A DNA stretch of 64,000 nt from Pseudomonas sp. 14P_8.1_Bac3 (GCF_025466085.1 NZ_JANLOD010000064.1:48751-112750), one strand, 5' to 3'; shown: positions 53,591 through 63,087, counted from the first letter of the stretch. The notes: a model not told the origin generated them from the sequence alone. Numbers and translations are program-made.

Positions 53591-53692
53591 CGCCTTCGCG
53601 AGCAAGCCCGCTCCCACATCGGTTCCCGGTCGTACACAGATACTGTGCCCGCTGAAGATCCAAGGTGGGAGCGGGCTTGCTCGCGAAGGCGG
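53591..53692. repeat. REPIN
   Basis: Inverted pair CGCCTTCGCGAGCAAGCCCG / CGGGCTTGCTCGCGAAGGCG between the convergent hypothetical gene and lapD. Confidence 0.9.
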
Positions 53693-53711
53693 CCTTTACT
53701 GACAATTCATT

Positions 53712-55667
53712 TCAAAAGCCCTGATCCCAAGGCTTAGGCCCCCCGATCAACTGCCCCTGCACCCCATAAATCCCCATCTCGCGAATCACCGACATTTCGC
53801 CATCGGTCTCGACCCGCTCGGCAATCAGCGGCAGGTCGATGCTGTGCGCCGCCCGCTGAATCGCCTCGATGAACAAGCGCTTGTCGCTCTCGCGATCAAT
53901 CGCGCGGATGTACACGCCATCGACCTTCAGATACGCCAGCCCGAGCCGCGCCAGGTTGCCGATCATGCTGAAACGCCCACCAAAATGTTGCAGGCCCAAC
54001 GAGAAGCCGATGTCCCGCAGGCGCCGCGTCAGGTCTTCCAGCTTCGCTTGCTCCGGCAGCTGTTCCTCACCGATTTCCAGGGTCAGCCGCGGCGCGAGGT
54101 TGGAGTGCGCGCGCAAGATATCGAAGACCTTGCCCAGCGCTTGCGGATTGGTCAGCGTCGCCGAAGACAGGTTCAGCGCCAGCGATGCTTCGTGGCCGGC
54201 CATTTGCTCGAGCACCCGCTCCAGCATCAGCCGATCCAGCCGCGCCGCCCAGCCGAAACGCTCGAGCCACGGCAGGAAGCGCCCGGCCGGAATCGTCTGG
54301 CCCTGATCGTCGATCAGGCGTGAAAGCACTTTGTAATGCAGCACCAGCGTGGTGTCCTGGCTGGCCACCACCGGCTGGAAATACAGCTCGAAGCGCCGCT
54401 GATTCAGCGCCTGATCAAGCAAGCGATGCCACGAATGATGATCGTCGCCAAGGCTCGCCGCCGCCGAATGATCCAGGCACACCCAACGTGAATCGCCCTG
54501 ACCCTCGGCTTGCGCCAGCGCCTGGTCCGCGAGGCCGAGCACCGCTTGCGGAGAGTCGCCAAAAATAAACGGTGCCAGGCCGATGTAGGCGACCGCCGCC
54601 ACGTCGGTAGCACCGGTCGCATGCAGGCTCGCCAGGGCAGTATCCAGGTGTTGCGCCAGTTGCAGGGCTTCGGCGTGCACCAGTCCTGGCGCGAGCACGG
54701 CGAATTCGCCACCGCGAATCCGCGTGACGAGGTTCTGCGTCTCGGGGTATTTGGCGCACTCGCGAGACAGCTGCTGGCCGACGGCCTTGAGCAGCTCATC
54801 GGTGTGTTGACCGCCCTTGCGCTGGTTCAAGCCAGCGAGGTCCTTGACCCGCAACAGCAGTAAATAACCCGAACTCGCCTGTTCCGGGTTGCTCACCCGC
54901 GCGTTCAGTTGCATCTCGAAATAGCGCCGGTTGGCCAACCCGGTCAACGAATCCTGATAGGACTCGTCGCGTAATTTTTCACTGCGCTCGGCCTGCTCCT
55001 GAAACAACGCCTTGAGCTTCTCGACCATCTGGTTCATCGCCTGGACCACGCGGCGCAATTCAGGGGTGCGCGGCAGGTCGGGCAGGCTGAGGAATTCCCG
55101 GCGGGCGATGGCATGGGATTGCTGGACCATGTAGTCCAGCGGTTTCAATTGCCGGCGCAGCAGCGCCGCACCCAACGCCGCACTGACCGCGCCGCAGAGC
55201 AACAACCAGCCGAGGCTGCCCAGTGCGCTTTGCCACAGCTTGGCGATGGCGAACATCGGGTGGCTGACCACCTCGACCCGGGCAGCCTGCTCCCAGCCGC
55301 GGCTGACAATCGCATCGCCGCCCGCCGGTTCCAGGCCGATCAGCTTGACGAACCAGTCCGGCACGTTATTCACCGCCGGGCTGCCGCTACGCTCGACCAT
55401 CGTCTTGTCGTTCGACAGATCGACCACGCGGATGCTTGCGTAATAACCGCTGTCGAAAATCGAGCTGACCAGCAGCTCGACCATCGCCGGGTCATCGATG
55501 TTCGGCGTCAGCGACAGCGCCAGCGCCGTTGCGGCGTCCTGCGCGTGGGAGCGCAACTGGTTGACGTACTGGGTCCGCGAGCTCTCGAGGCTGACCATGA
55601 AGCTGCCGGTGAAGGCGACCACCAGGAACAGACAAATTGCGATCAACAGCTGTTTGAACAAAGACAT
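53712..55667 (-). CDS. lapD: LapD, inner-membrane c-di-GMP receptor
   Basis: 651 residues: TM1 at about 5-25, periplasmic output domain (about 25-150), TM2, HAMP (about 170-225), degenerate GGDEF (about 240-390, reads RIRGGEF) and degenerate EAL (about 405-640, reads KVLSRL for EAL). These substitutions indicate a receptor, not an enzyme, as in P. fluorescens LapD. At high c-di-GMP LapD sequesters the LapG protease and so preserves the LapA adhesin. It lies 14 bases after lapG. Confidence 0.93.
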   Translation of the reverse strand: MSLFKQLLIAICLFLVVAFTGSFMVSLESSRTQYVNQLRSHAQDAATALALSLTPNIDDPAMVELLVSSIFDSGYYASIRVVDLSNDKTMVERSGSPAVNNVPDWFVKLIGLEPAGGDAIVSRGWEQAARVEVVSHPMFAIAKLWQSALGSLGWLLLCGAVSAALGAALLRRQLKPLDYMVQQSHAIARREFLSLPDLPRTPELRRVVQAMNQMVEKLKALFQEQAERSEKLRDESYQDSLTGLANRRYFEMQLNARVSNPEQASSGYLLLLRVKDLAGLNQRKGGQHTDELLKAVGQQLSRECAKYPETQNLVTRIRGGEFAVLAPGLVHAEALQLAQHLDTALASLHATGATDVAAVAYIGLAPFIFGDSPQAVLGLADQALAQAEGQGDSRWVCLDHSAAASLGDDHHSWHRLLDQALNQRRFELYFQPVVASQDTTLVLHYKVLSRLIDDQGQTIPAGRFLPWLERFGWAARLDRLMLERVLEQMAGHEASLALNLSSATLTNPQALGKVFDILRAHSNLAPRLTLEIGEEQLPEQAKLEDLTRRLRDIGFSLGLQHFGGRFSMIGNLARLGLAYLKVDGVYIRAIDRESDKRLFIEAIQRAAHSIDLPLIAERVETDGEMSVIREMGIYGVQGQLIGGPKPWDQGF

Positions 55668-55681
55668 CTGAGCGCGTGCTC

Positions 55682-56374
55682 CTAGTTAGTCGTCTCGACC
55701 GGAAAACCTTCCGCCTGCATTTTCTTCAGCACATCCTGCCAACGGGACAGGCGTTTGGTGTCACTCACTTTTGTGTTGCCCTTGGCGCCGGGCAACCACA
55801 ATCCTTCTGCATTGAAAGCGTAGACCGGCAGCAGGTCGGTTCGTTGGCTGGCGGGTTTGATCGTATCGATCAGGCTGTCGAGGACCAGCGGCATGGCATC
55901 GGGGCTGGAATAGTACGTCAGCACCATGTGCGCGCGGTTCAGGCTGACGGCCTTGACGTAAGTGATGCGCAGTTTCTCGGCGGAAACGCCGAGGTGGCGC
56001 AGGCTGAAGTATTTCGCAATCGCATAGTCTTCGCAGTCGCCTGCGCCTTTCCACAACGCTTCGATCGGCGTTTCCCAATAATCGACCACATGCCACAAAT
56101 CGATGTCCTCGACATAGCGCACCTGTCTATTGAAGAACAGGTTGACCACGTTGAGCTTCTCCAGCTCGCTGACCTGCTTTTGTGTGGCCAGCAGATTCTG
56201 CCACGCATCAATCCGCTGCTGCCCGGCACCCAACGGCCCGTACAATGCCTGCGCCTTTCGGCTGATCAGGGAAAAATCCCAGTCGGCATGCAGCCCGCCC
56301 GGCAGGACGCCGGCCAGCAGCAACGCGCAGCAGAGCCAGCGCACAGTCCGGGGGATTACGAAACGTACCGCCAA
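55682..56374 (-). CDS. lapG: LapG periplasmic cysteine protease
   Basis: 230 residues, signal peptide near the N-terminus (ALLLAGVLPGGLHA). Transglutaminase-like BTLCP fold with catalytic triad C114 (GDCEDYA), H149 (NRAHMVLTYY) and D166 (LVLDSLID). It cleaves the N-terminus of the LapA-type adhesin and releases cells from biofilm when LapD lets go. Calcium-binding acidic residues are typical of the family. No LapA gene or lapEBC secretion genes are in the window. Confidence 0.93.
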   Translation of the reverse strand: MAVRFVIPRTVRWLCCALLLAGVLPGGLHADWDFSLISRKAQALYGPLGAGQQRIDAWQNLLATQKQVSELEKLNVVNLFFNRQVRYVEDIDLWHVVDYWETPIEALWKGAGDCEDYAIAKYFSLRHLGVSAEKLRITYVKAVSLNRAHMVLTYYSSPDAMPLVLDSLIDTIKPASQRTDLLPVYAFNAEGLWLPGAKGNTKVSDTKRLSRWQDVLKKMQAEGFPVETTN

Positions 56375-56531
56375 AGGGAGGCATCCAGTCAGGCAGGTGG
56401 AATCGATTGATGGTGAAGGTTAGCCGCTTAAAAGACAATGGCACGGTGAGATCACCGGAGCCCGCTAAACTTTAGGAAACGAACTGTTTAGTGGGCCCGT
56501 TTGACAACCTCACAGGCAGTCACTAGTGTCC

Positions 56532-56545
56532 ATTTGGATCCAAAT
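56532..56545. promoter_or_regulatory. Candidate GntR operator ATTTGGATCCAAAT
   Basis: A perfect 14-base palindrome centred 33 bases upstream of the GntR start. It contains the core ATTGGATCCAAT-like sequence known as the VanR operator in Caulobacter, another FCD-type GntR site. Autoregulation is inferred. Confidence 0.65.
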
Positions 56546-56571
56546 TTCTCAGTCATTCAGGGTGCGTTGTA

Positions 56572-57282
56572 GTGACACAGAAACCCAACCCTCTCAGCAG
56601 CATTAAAGTGAACAGCCCGATTCCCGCGCATCTGGCCCGTTCAGTCATCGAAGAAACCCTGCGCGCCGCCATTCTCGACGGGCGCATTCCTTGCGGCGCT
56701 GCCCTTCGTCAACAAGACCTGGCCGACCTGTTCGGGGTCAGCCGCATGCCCGTGCGCGAAGCGTTGCGCCAGCTCGAAGCGCAAGAATTGCTCAATGTGA
56801 TTGCCCATAAAGGTGCGGTCGTCGCGCCGCTGGTTCAGGGCGATGCCGCCGAAACCTACGCATTGCGGATCCTGCTGGAAGCCGAAGCGCTGCGCCTGTC
56901 GATCCCGTTGCTCACCGCCGACGACTTTGAACAGGCGGCGCGCTACATCGACGAACTGGAAATCGAGCACGATTACACGGAGATCGGTCGGCTGAACCGG
57001 CTGTTCCATATGGCGCTCTACCACAGGGCACCTAACCGTCGGCTATTGAAGCTGATCGAGGAAGGCTTGAACGAGGAGGAGCGTTTCCTGCGCTTCAACC
57101 TGGAAGCCATGGGCCTGGGCAAACTGTCCCAGGACGATCACCGCGCGCTGCTGCGCGCAGCAGAAGACCGTGACATCGATCTTTCGGTGAAGTTACTCGA
57201 ACAGCACCTCAATCGCGGCGTCGAAGTCATTACCCGCTACCTCGACAGCGCGGAATCCAAAAGCAGAAAAACTCCGAAATAA
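56572..57282 (+). CDS. GntR-family regulator (FCD subfamily)
   Basis: 236 residues from GTG 56572. wHTH with LRQQDLADLFGVSRMPVREALRQLEAQELLNVIAHKGAVVAPL; FCD domain from about 90 (LRILLEAEALRLSIPLL, NRLFHMALYHRAPNRRLLKL). A perfect palindrome lies just upstream. Oriented toward the mgo operon but separated from it by 650 bases, so a direct link is not established. Confidence 0.9.
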   Translation: MTQKPNPLSSIKVNSPIPAHLARSVIEETLRAAILDGRIPCGAALRQQDLADLFGVSRMPVREALRQLEAQELLNVIAHKGAVVAPLVQGDAAETYALRILLEAEALRLSIPLLTADDFEQAARYIDELEIEHDYTEIGRLNRLFHMALYHRAPNRRLLKLIEEGLNEEERFLRFNLEAMGLGKLSQDDHRALLRAAEDRDIDLSVKLLEQHLNRGVEVITRYLDSAESKSRKTPK

Positions 57283-57932
57283 ATCGTCGCGACAAGCCTG
57301 AGCGAGCAGATATTCCTTGCTCGCCGGCGCTCGCCCCGACGGCGCATCTCCTTCTTTTTCCTTGAGTTCGACACCCGTACTGACGGTATGACACGTCGGC
57401 GATAGCGGCTGCCTTGATTTACGCTCACTCTTGAACTGCCAACAACTAAATAGACGGGCGATGCACCGCATGAGCGGTGTTGTGCCCGCATCAAGAACCT
57501 ACGGAAGGAGTCTTGCCACGGGAAAAGGAAGGTATTGGTGCCCCCGCCAACTTCCACCCCCCTCAGATGACACTAGCGATCATCCATAGAAAGTTGCTCG
57601 AGTGAGGCATTCACTCTTTATTTCGATTTCTACTTATATAAGTTGGAAGGAGCAACTACGCCCAAATAAAACTTAGAACAAGAGTTTTATTGGAACTTGT
57701 CGCGCCCAATAAAGTTGAACTTCAAAATAATATAAAAATAACTTGCCCAGCACTTTGTTCGTGTACTAGTTTTTATCCCAGCCAATGAACACTGGCTGAA
57801 ACGCTGAATACAACTGTCTTACAAGTAACTTACTTCGTTCAACGCATCTGCGGCTACCGTTCGCCATCAGGAAACTTTAAGCACCCGTTACTTACCGACC
57901 TCACCTCATTCCAGATCACTTAAAGGCTCGCC
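57283..57932 (+). other. AT-rich region upstream of mgo operon, no gene seen
   Basis: 650 bases without a convincing gene. The first ~290 bases are GC-average; from about 57590 the DNA is clearly AT-richer than the surroundings, including runs such as AATAATATAAAAATAA near 57725-57741. A hairpin GAGTGA-GGCAT-TCACTC followed by TTTATTT (57600-57623) could end the GntR transcript. CAGCCA-N8-TGGCTG (57779-57798) is a palindrome that could be a regulator site for the mgo promoter. Confidence 0.6.
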
Positions 57933-58709
57933 ATGAAATCGATTAAAGACCGTCTTGATCAGAAGAAAGCAGAACTGAGTGCGCACCCGATTTTTTCTGA
58001 AATCCATTCGCTTTCTGTACTTCAACGTTTCATGGAATCTCATGTTTTTGCGGTGTGGGATTTCATGTCGCTGACCAAACGCCTGCAACAGGAGCTGACG
58101 TGCGTTCAATTACCGTGGTTGCCGCCAAGTGATCCGCAGGCGGCACGACTGATCAACGAGATCGTGCTCGGTGAAGAAACCGATAATCGTCCGGCCCACG
58201 GTCATTACAGCCACTTCGAGTTGTATCTGGATGCCATGCGCGAAGTGGGCGCCCGTACCGCCGCCGTCGAGCGTTTCGTGGCCCTGCAACAAGAAGGCGT
58301 GAGTTACGACGTGGCCCTGCAAAGCGTCGACGTCGACCCGGCCGCCGCACTATTCGTGCGCCAGACGTTGCACACCGCACTGCATGCACCGGGTCACAGT
58401 GTCGCGGCGGCGTTTCTGCACGGTCGCGAGAGCGTCATTCCGCAGATGTTCCAGCGCATTCTCGACGACTGGGGTATCGGCATTGAACAGGCGCCGACCT
58501 TTCGCTACTACCTGCAGCGGCACATCGAAGTCGATTCCGAAGACCATGGCCCGGCGGCAGAAAAACTCCTGGCGCGGCTGGTCAACGGCGACCCGCAACG
58601 CGAGCAAGACGTCTACGCCAGTGCCCTCGCCGCCGTGGAAAGCCGCATCGCGCTGTGGAACGGCTTGCGCCTGAACATGAACGAACCCATGGCGGAGGTG
58701 AACGCATGA
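57933..58709 (+). CDS. mgoB: DUF3050 heme-oxygenase-like protein, MgoB/PvfA
   Basis: 258 residues. Predicted all-helical heme-oxygenase-like fold with metal-ligand-like residues in MESHVFAVWDFM, ETDNRPAHGHYSHFELYLD and HIEVDSEDHG, as in HO-like diiron oxygenases. The first gene of the mgo operon. In P. syringae mgoBCAD (pvfABCD in P. entomophila) makes a small diffusible signal reported as leudiazen or related pyrazine N-oxides, and controls mangotoxin or virulence. The stop overlaps the next start by 4 bases. Exact reaction of this subunit not known to me. Confidence 0.88.
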   Translation: MKSIKDRLDQKKAELSAHPIFSEIHSLSVLQRFMESHVFAVWDFMSLTKRLQQELTCVQLPWLPPSDPQAARLINEIVLGEETDNRPAHGHYSHFELYLDAMREVGARTAAVERFVALQQEGVSYDVALQSVDVDPAAALFVRQTLHTALHAPGHSVAAAFLHGRESVIPQMFQRILDDWGIGIEQAPTFRYYLQRHIEVDSEDHGPAAEKLLARLVNGDPQREQDVYASALAAVESRIALWNGLRLNMNEPMAEVNA

Positions 58710-59635
58710 ACGCCGCTGACTACCAATCCTTCGCCGATGCCTGGGAAGGCCGGGCGACCATCCGCACCCGCCCGCGCCGCGTGCTGGAGAACGACGACAA
58801 GCTGATCTACCCGCTCAGCCGTCAGCCGCTGGTACTGAGCGATACCTTTCTGCGCGAATGCCCGGAGCAACGGGATTTCGCCCTGGTGCAGACGCTCTAC
58901 AAATTCATCAACGACGTAGTGATTTTCGAAACCGAGATCGTCGACAAGACCGCTCGCAGCATCGCCAAGAACCGCTTCGCCGTGGCGTTCCCATTCGCCT
59001 GCCGCTACGACGCCATGACGGTAGTGATCGACGAGGACTACCACGCATTGGTGGCGATGGACTTCATGCAACAGACCGTCGCCATGACCGGTATCACGCC
59101 GATCGAGTTGCCGGATGAAATCGAGTTGAGCCGCGCGATCCCGGCTGCCGTGGCGCTGGCACCGGAGCACTTGCGCAGCGCCGTGGAACTGATTTGCGTG
59201 GCCATCGCCGAGAACACCGTGACCGGCGATGTCGCGGCATTCGCCAAGGACGACACGGTCAAGCAATCGATCAAGGGTCTGATGGCCGATCACTTGCTCG
59301 ACGAAGGCCGCCATTCCGGGTTCTGGGCGCGGTTGGTGCGCATCTACTGGCACACCGCAGGCGAAGAGGACCGCCAATGCATTGCGCAGATTCTGCCGGT
59401 GTTCATCAGCCATTACCTGACCAACGACATCCAGAAATCCTTCGACATCCGCCTGATCGAGTCCTTGCAGGTCAGCGATACCGCGCGCCACGCACTTAAG
59501 AGCGAAGTGTCGGGGCTGGCCTTCCCGATCAACCGCCATCACCCGCTGGTCGCCAACATCGTGCGGTTTTTCCATAGCAGTTCGCTGCTCGAGTCGCCGT
59601 GCGTTCAAACCGCCCTGAGCGACTACCTGGCTTAA
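58706..59635 (+). CDS. mgoC: AurF-like diiron N-oxygenase, MgoC/PvfB
   Basis: 309 residues from ATG 58706 (ATGA overlap with mgoB). Shares the p-aminobenzoate N-oxygenase fold: an E in AIAENTVTGD followed by DEGRH (D199, E200, H203), the ExnDExxH-type diiron signature. It oxidises an amino group, probably of an NRPS-bound or free valine/leucine-like amino acid, on the way to a diazeniumdiolate or pyrazine N-oxide signal. 13 bases before mgoA. Confidence 0.9.
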   Translation: MNAADYQSFADAWEGRATIRTRPRRVLENDDKLIYPLSRQPLVLSDTFLRECPEQRDFALVQTLYKFINDVVIFETEIVDKTARSIAKNRFAVAFPFACRYDAMTVVIDEDYHALVAMDFMQQTVAMTGITPIELPDEIELSRAIPAAVALAPEHLRSAVELICVAIAENTVTGDVAAFAKDDTVKQSIKGLMADHLLDEGRHSGFWARLVRIYWHTAGEEDRQCIAQILPVFISHYLTNDIQKSFDIRLIESLQVSDTARHALKSEVSGLAFPINRHHPLVANIVRFFHSSSLLESPCVQTALSDYLA

Positions 59636-59648
59636 CGAGGAGCACATC

Positions 59649-62600
59649 ATGAGACGTCTCGACATTTTGCTCATCGGGCAGAGCCAGGCCCTGACCGATC
59701 TGGCACGGGAGCTCGAACAACACGGCCATTCACTGGTGCGGGTGACGGCCCTGGAACCACTGCCCTCGGGCAACGTTGATTTGCTGATCGATGACGACAC
59801 TCTGCCGTTTCAGCCCTTCAGCGGGACACCGCGACTGACGTTGCGCCTGGCTGTCGGCGTGGCGGGAACTTGCGGTTTGCCGCCGCTGGACCTGCTGTGC
59901 CTGCTCGGTTCAACGTTGCTCACGCGGGTGCCGATCGCTGACGAGCCTTCGGGCAACGGCCAGGCGCTGCGTCTGCGCGCACTGGCGGAAATGGTCGATC
60001 ACGTCGCCTTGCTGGTCAGTCGCTTCTCGCGGGATGCGGATTATTTTCTGCTGGCCGAACCGGCGGGCGCCGTTGCGTTCGAGCGGGTGGAAAGCCTGCT
60101 GTTTCTGGATAGCCTCGCCTACGTCCATCAGATGAACGCGACCGCTGCCCCCGAGCTGTTGCAACTCGCTCAGGTGCCGATGATCGAGCGCATGGAGAAG
60201 CGCTTCATCCAGTCCGCCGAAAGACCGGCGCTGCACGTGGCCGGCGTATCCCTGTGTTACCGCGAATTGCACACCCACAGCCGCGCCATTCAGCAGCGAC
60301 TGCAACCATTGCTTGAGCTTCAAGACACGCCATGGGTGATCGGCATCTGTCTGCCAAAATGCAGCGCGTTGTATGCGGGGATTCTGGCGATTCTCGGCAG
60401 CGGCGCGATCTACCTGCCGCTGGAACCGAGCCATCCGTTGCAGCGTCAGCAGTACATCTTGTCGAACGCCGGCGCCGTACTGTTGCTGCATGACGGGCAG
60501 CATCCGCTCGCCGGGGATATGCCCAGCCTGGACATCAGCGCGATTGACCTTGAGCACGTAGACCTCGATCAACCGTTGATGCGCCAGCGACCCAACCTCG
60601 ATGCGCCTTGCATGGCGCTGTACACCTCGGGCACCACCGGCCATCCCAAAGGCGTTTCGCTCAGCCAGGCGAACCTGGCGCACTTCACCGCGTGGTACGC
60701 CGACTATGTGCGACTGAACGAACAGAGCCGCGCGCTGCAGTTCTCATCGTTGAGCTTCGACTCATCGCTGATCGATATTTTCCCGACCCTGCTGCAGGGT
60801 GCCGAGCTGATCGTGCCCAGCGACGATCAACGCCGCGACCCGCTGCAACTGGTGGAATTGATCCGCCACCAACAGTTGACCCACGCGTTTTTGCCACCGG
60901 CGTTGTTGAGCATTTTGCCGCTGGATCAACTGCAGTGCCTAGATCACGTGATGACCGGAGGCGATGTCTGCGAACCCTATGTCATCGAGCAACTGACCCG
61001 CCAGGGCAATCTGTACAACCTCTATGGCCCGACCGAAGCCACGGTGCTGATCACCGCACGGCAACTGCGCACCGGCGACAGCAATCGCACCCTCGGCGGG
61101 CCGATCGCCAACAGCCAGGTGCTGATTCTGGATGAAGATTTTCAACCGGTGGCCGAACAGGTTGTCGGGGAGTTGTACATCGTCGGGCCGGGTGTGTGCC
61201 TGGGTTATTTGAACAACCCGCAGCAGACCGCCGAGCGTTATTTTAATCTGAGCCTGCCGAATGGTGAGCACCTGCGAGCCTACCGTACCGGCGACATGGC
61301 GAAGTGGACCAGCGCCGGCATCGAGTTGTGCGGACGCCGGGACAACCAGGTAAAAATTCGCGGCTTTCGGGTCGAGCCGGAAGAGATTGAGCGCTGCCTG
61401 CGCGACAGCCAGTTGTACCGTCAGGTGGCGGTGGTCATCGACCGTCAGCGGCGGATTCTGGCGTTCCTTGCTCAGCCTCAGGAAGCTCACCCCGGTGCCG
61501 CCCGCGAAGCACTTAGGGCGCACGCCAGCCAGCATCTGCCGGACTACATGCAGCCCTGCGCCTGGACCGAACTGCCGAGCATGCCGTTCGCCAGCAATGG
61601 CAAGGTCGATCGCAAAGCCTTGCTGGAGTTGCCCGTGAACATGGTTGAAAACGCGGCGCTGCGTTTACCGGCCAGCGCGGATGAAGCACTGCTGCTGGAG
61701 ATCTGGGCCGAGCTGCTGGAGCTGCCCGTCAGCGATATTTCCACCGACGAAAGCTTCTTCAACCTGGGCGGTCACTCGATCCTGCTGTCGCGCATGCTGT
61801 TGCGGTTGCGCGAAGCCTTCGGCCGCAGCATCTCGATCAACCGCTTTATCGAGCTGCCGACCATCGCCAAACTGGCAACGCTGGTGCGCGGTTCCGGCAC
61901 CGAAGAAGTGCTGAGCGAGCAGGCCCTCGCCGATGCCTTCCGCGAACTGGAGGTGCAACCGCTACCGGTCAGCCGCATGGGCGATGTGCACAAGGTGATC
62001 GTCACCGGCGCCAACAGTTTTGTCGGCGTGCACATCGTCGAGGCGCTGCTGGGCTGGGGTGCCAGCGAGGTGGCGTGCCTGGTGCGCGAGGGTGACGGGC
62101 AATCGGCGGCGCAACGCTTCGCTCACGCACTGCGGGAGAACCGTCTGGAGGATCTGGATTTGAGTCGGGTGCGGGTGTACCCGGCGGACATCACCCAGCC
62201 TGCGCTGGGGCTCGCACCGGAAGTCTATGAGCGTCTGGATCGCGAATTCGGCGCGCTGGTGCACAACGCGGCCAACGTCAATCACGTGCTGGATTACACG
62301 TCGCTGGTGCGGGACAACGTCGAGCCGATTTTCGAGTGCCTGCGCCTGTGCGAAGGGCGCAGCAAGAAGATCTTCAACTTCGTCTCGACGCTGTCGGCGT
62401 CCAGCACGATTGCCGCCGATGGCCGGGTGCTTGAACTGCCCGCCGCGCACACTCCGCCGATCTACATCAAGAACGGCTACAACCTGTCGAAATGGGTCGG
62501 CGAGCGCATTCTCGAACGGGCGCGGGAGCGTGGGGTCCGGGTCAACGTCTATCGCCCCGGCAACATCAGCTTCAACAGCCTCACCGGTGTCTGCCAACCG

Positions 62601-63065
62601 CACAAGAATCGTTTGATGCTGATGCTCAAGGGGTCGATCCAGCTCGGCCAGGTGCCGGAATTCGCGCTGAATTTCGACCTGATGCCGGTGGACTTTCTCG
62701 CTCGCTTCATCGCCTTCCATGCCAGCCGCTATTCCGCGGAAAAAGCCGTGTTCAACCTGCACAACCCCGAACCGCTGAGTTGGGACGATTACGTCGCGTC
62801 CTTCCGTGAGGCCGGCCGCGAATTCTCCATGGTCAGCGTGGCCGACTGGCAGCAGCAACTGGGCCGGGTCGACAGTGACAACGCGTTGTTCGGCGTGCTC
62901 GGTTTCTACCTCAACGGCTTTGAAGAAGACATCGGCGACATCTCGATGATCGGCCACGACAACGCCCAGGCCGGCGTGCGGCAGATGGGCGCGCACTACC
63001 CGGAAAAATCCCCGGCGCTGCTGCGTCGCGGCTGCGATTACCTCAAAGAAATCAATTTCATCTGA
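59649..63065 (+). CDS. mgoA: Single-module NRPS A-T-R, MgoA/PvfC
   Basis: 1138 residues. An N-terminal ~190-residue region has no condensation domain. Adenylation domain at about 200-650 (core A3 YTSGTTGHPKG near 324; NLYGPTEAT; GYLNNPQQTAERY; YRTGD; NGKVDRKAL). Thiolation domain with Ser in NLGGHSILLSRML near 709. Thioester reductase domain from ~780 (GANSFVG NAD(P)H site; YxxxK in YNLSKW near 943). So it activates one amino acid and releases it reductively as an aldehyde. This fits formation of pyrazine-type or diazeniumdiolate signals. Substrate choice (Val/Leu) is inferred from the family, not read from the binding pocket. Confidence 0.93.
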   Translation: MRRLDILLIGQSQALTDLARELEQHGHSLVRVTALEPLPSGNVDLLIDDDTLPFQPFSGTPRLTLRLAVGVAGTCGLPPLDLLCLLGSTLLTRVPIADEPSGNGQALRLRALAEMVDHVALLVSRFSRDADYFLLAEPAGAVAFERVESLLFLDSLAYVHQMNATAAPELLQLAQVPMIERMEKRFIQSAERPALHVAGVSLCYRELHTHSRAIQQRLQPLLELQDTPWVIGICLPKCSALYAGILAILGSGAIYLPLEPSHPLQRQQYILSNAGAVLLLHDGQHPLAGDMPSLDISAIDLEHVDLDQPLMRQRPNLDAPCMALYTSGTTGHPKGVSLSQANLAHFTAWYADYVRLNEQSRALQFSSLSFDSSLIDIFPTLLQGAELIVPSDDQRRDPLQLVELIRHQQLTHAFLPPALLSILPLDQLQCLDHVMTGGDVCEPYVIEQLTRQGNLYNLYGPTEATVLITARQLRTGDSNRTLGGPIANSQVLILDEDFQPVAEQVVGELYIVGPGVCLGYLNNPQQTAERYFNLSLPNGEHLRAYRTGDMAKWTSAGIELCGRRDNQVKIRGFRVEPEEIERCLRDSQLYRQVAVVIDRQRRILAFLAQPQEAHPGAAREALRAHASQHLPDYMQPCAWTELPSMPFASNGKVDRKALLELPVNMVENAALRLPASADEALLLEIWAELLELPVSDISTDESFFNLGGHSILLSRMLLRLREAFGRSISINRFIELPTIAKLATLVRGSGTEEVLSEQALADAFRELEVQPLPVSRMGDVHKVIVTGANSFVGVHIVEALLGWGASEVACLVREGDGQSAAQRFAHALRENRLEDLDLSRVRVYPADITQPALGLAPEVYERLDREFGALVHNAANVNHVLDYTSLVRDNVEPIFECLRLCEGRSKKIFNFVSTLSASSTIAADGRVLELPAAHTPPIYIKNGYNLSKWVGERILERARERGVRVNVYRPGNISFNSLTGVCQPHKNRLMLMLKGSIQLGQVPEFALNFDLMPVDFLARFIAFHASRYSAEKAVFNLHNPEPLSWDDYVASFREAGREFSMVSVADWQQQLGRVDSDNALFGVLGFYLNGFEEDIGDISMIGHDNAQAGVRQMGAHYPEKSPALLRRGCDYLKEINFI

Positions 63066-63087
63066 CTCACTCAACCGGAGCAACATC

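Noticed and set aside
57237..57557. A 106-residue minus-strand frame after the GntR gene
   Set aside because: Arg/Ser-rich, no ribosome site, overlaps the GntR 3' end; judged non-coding.
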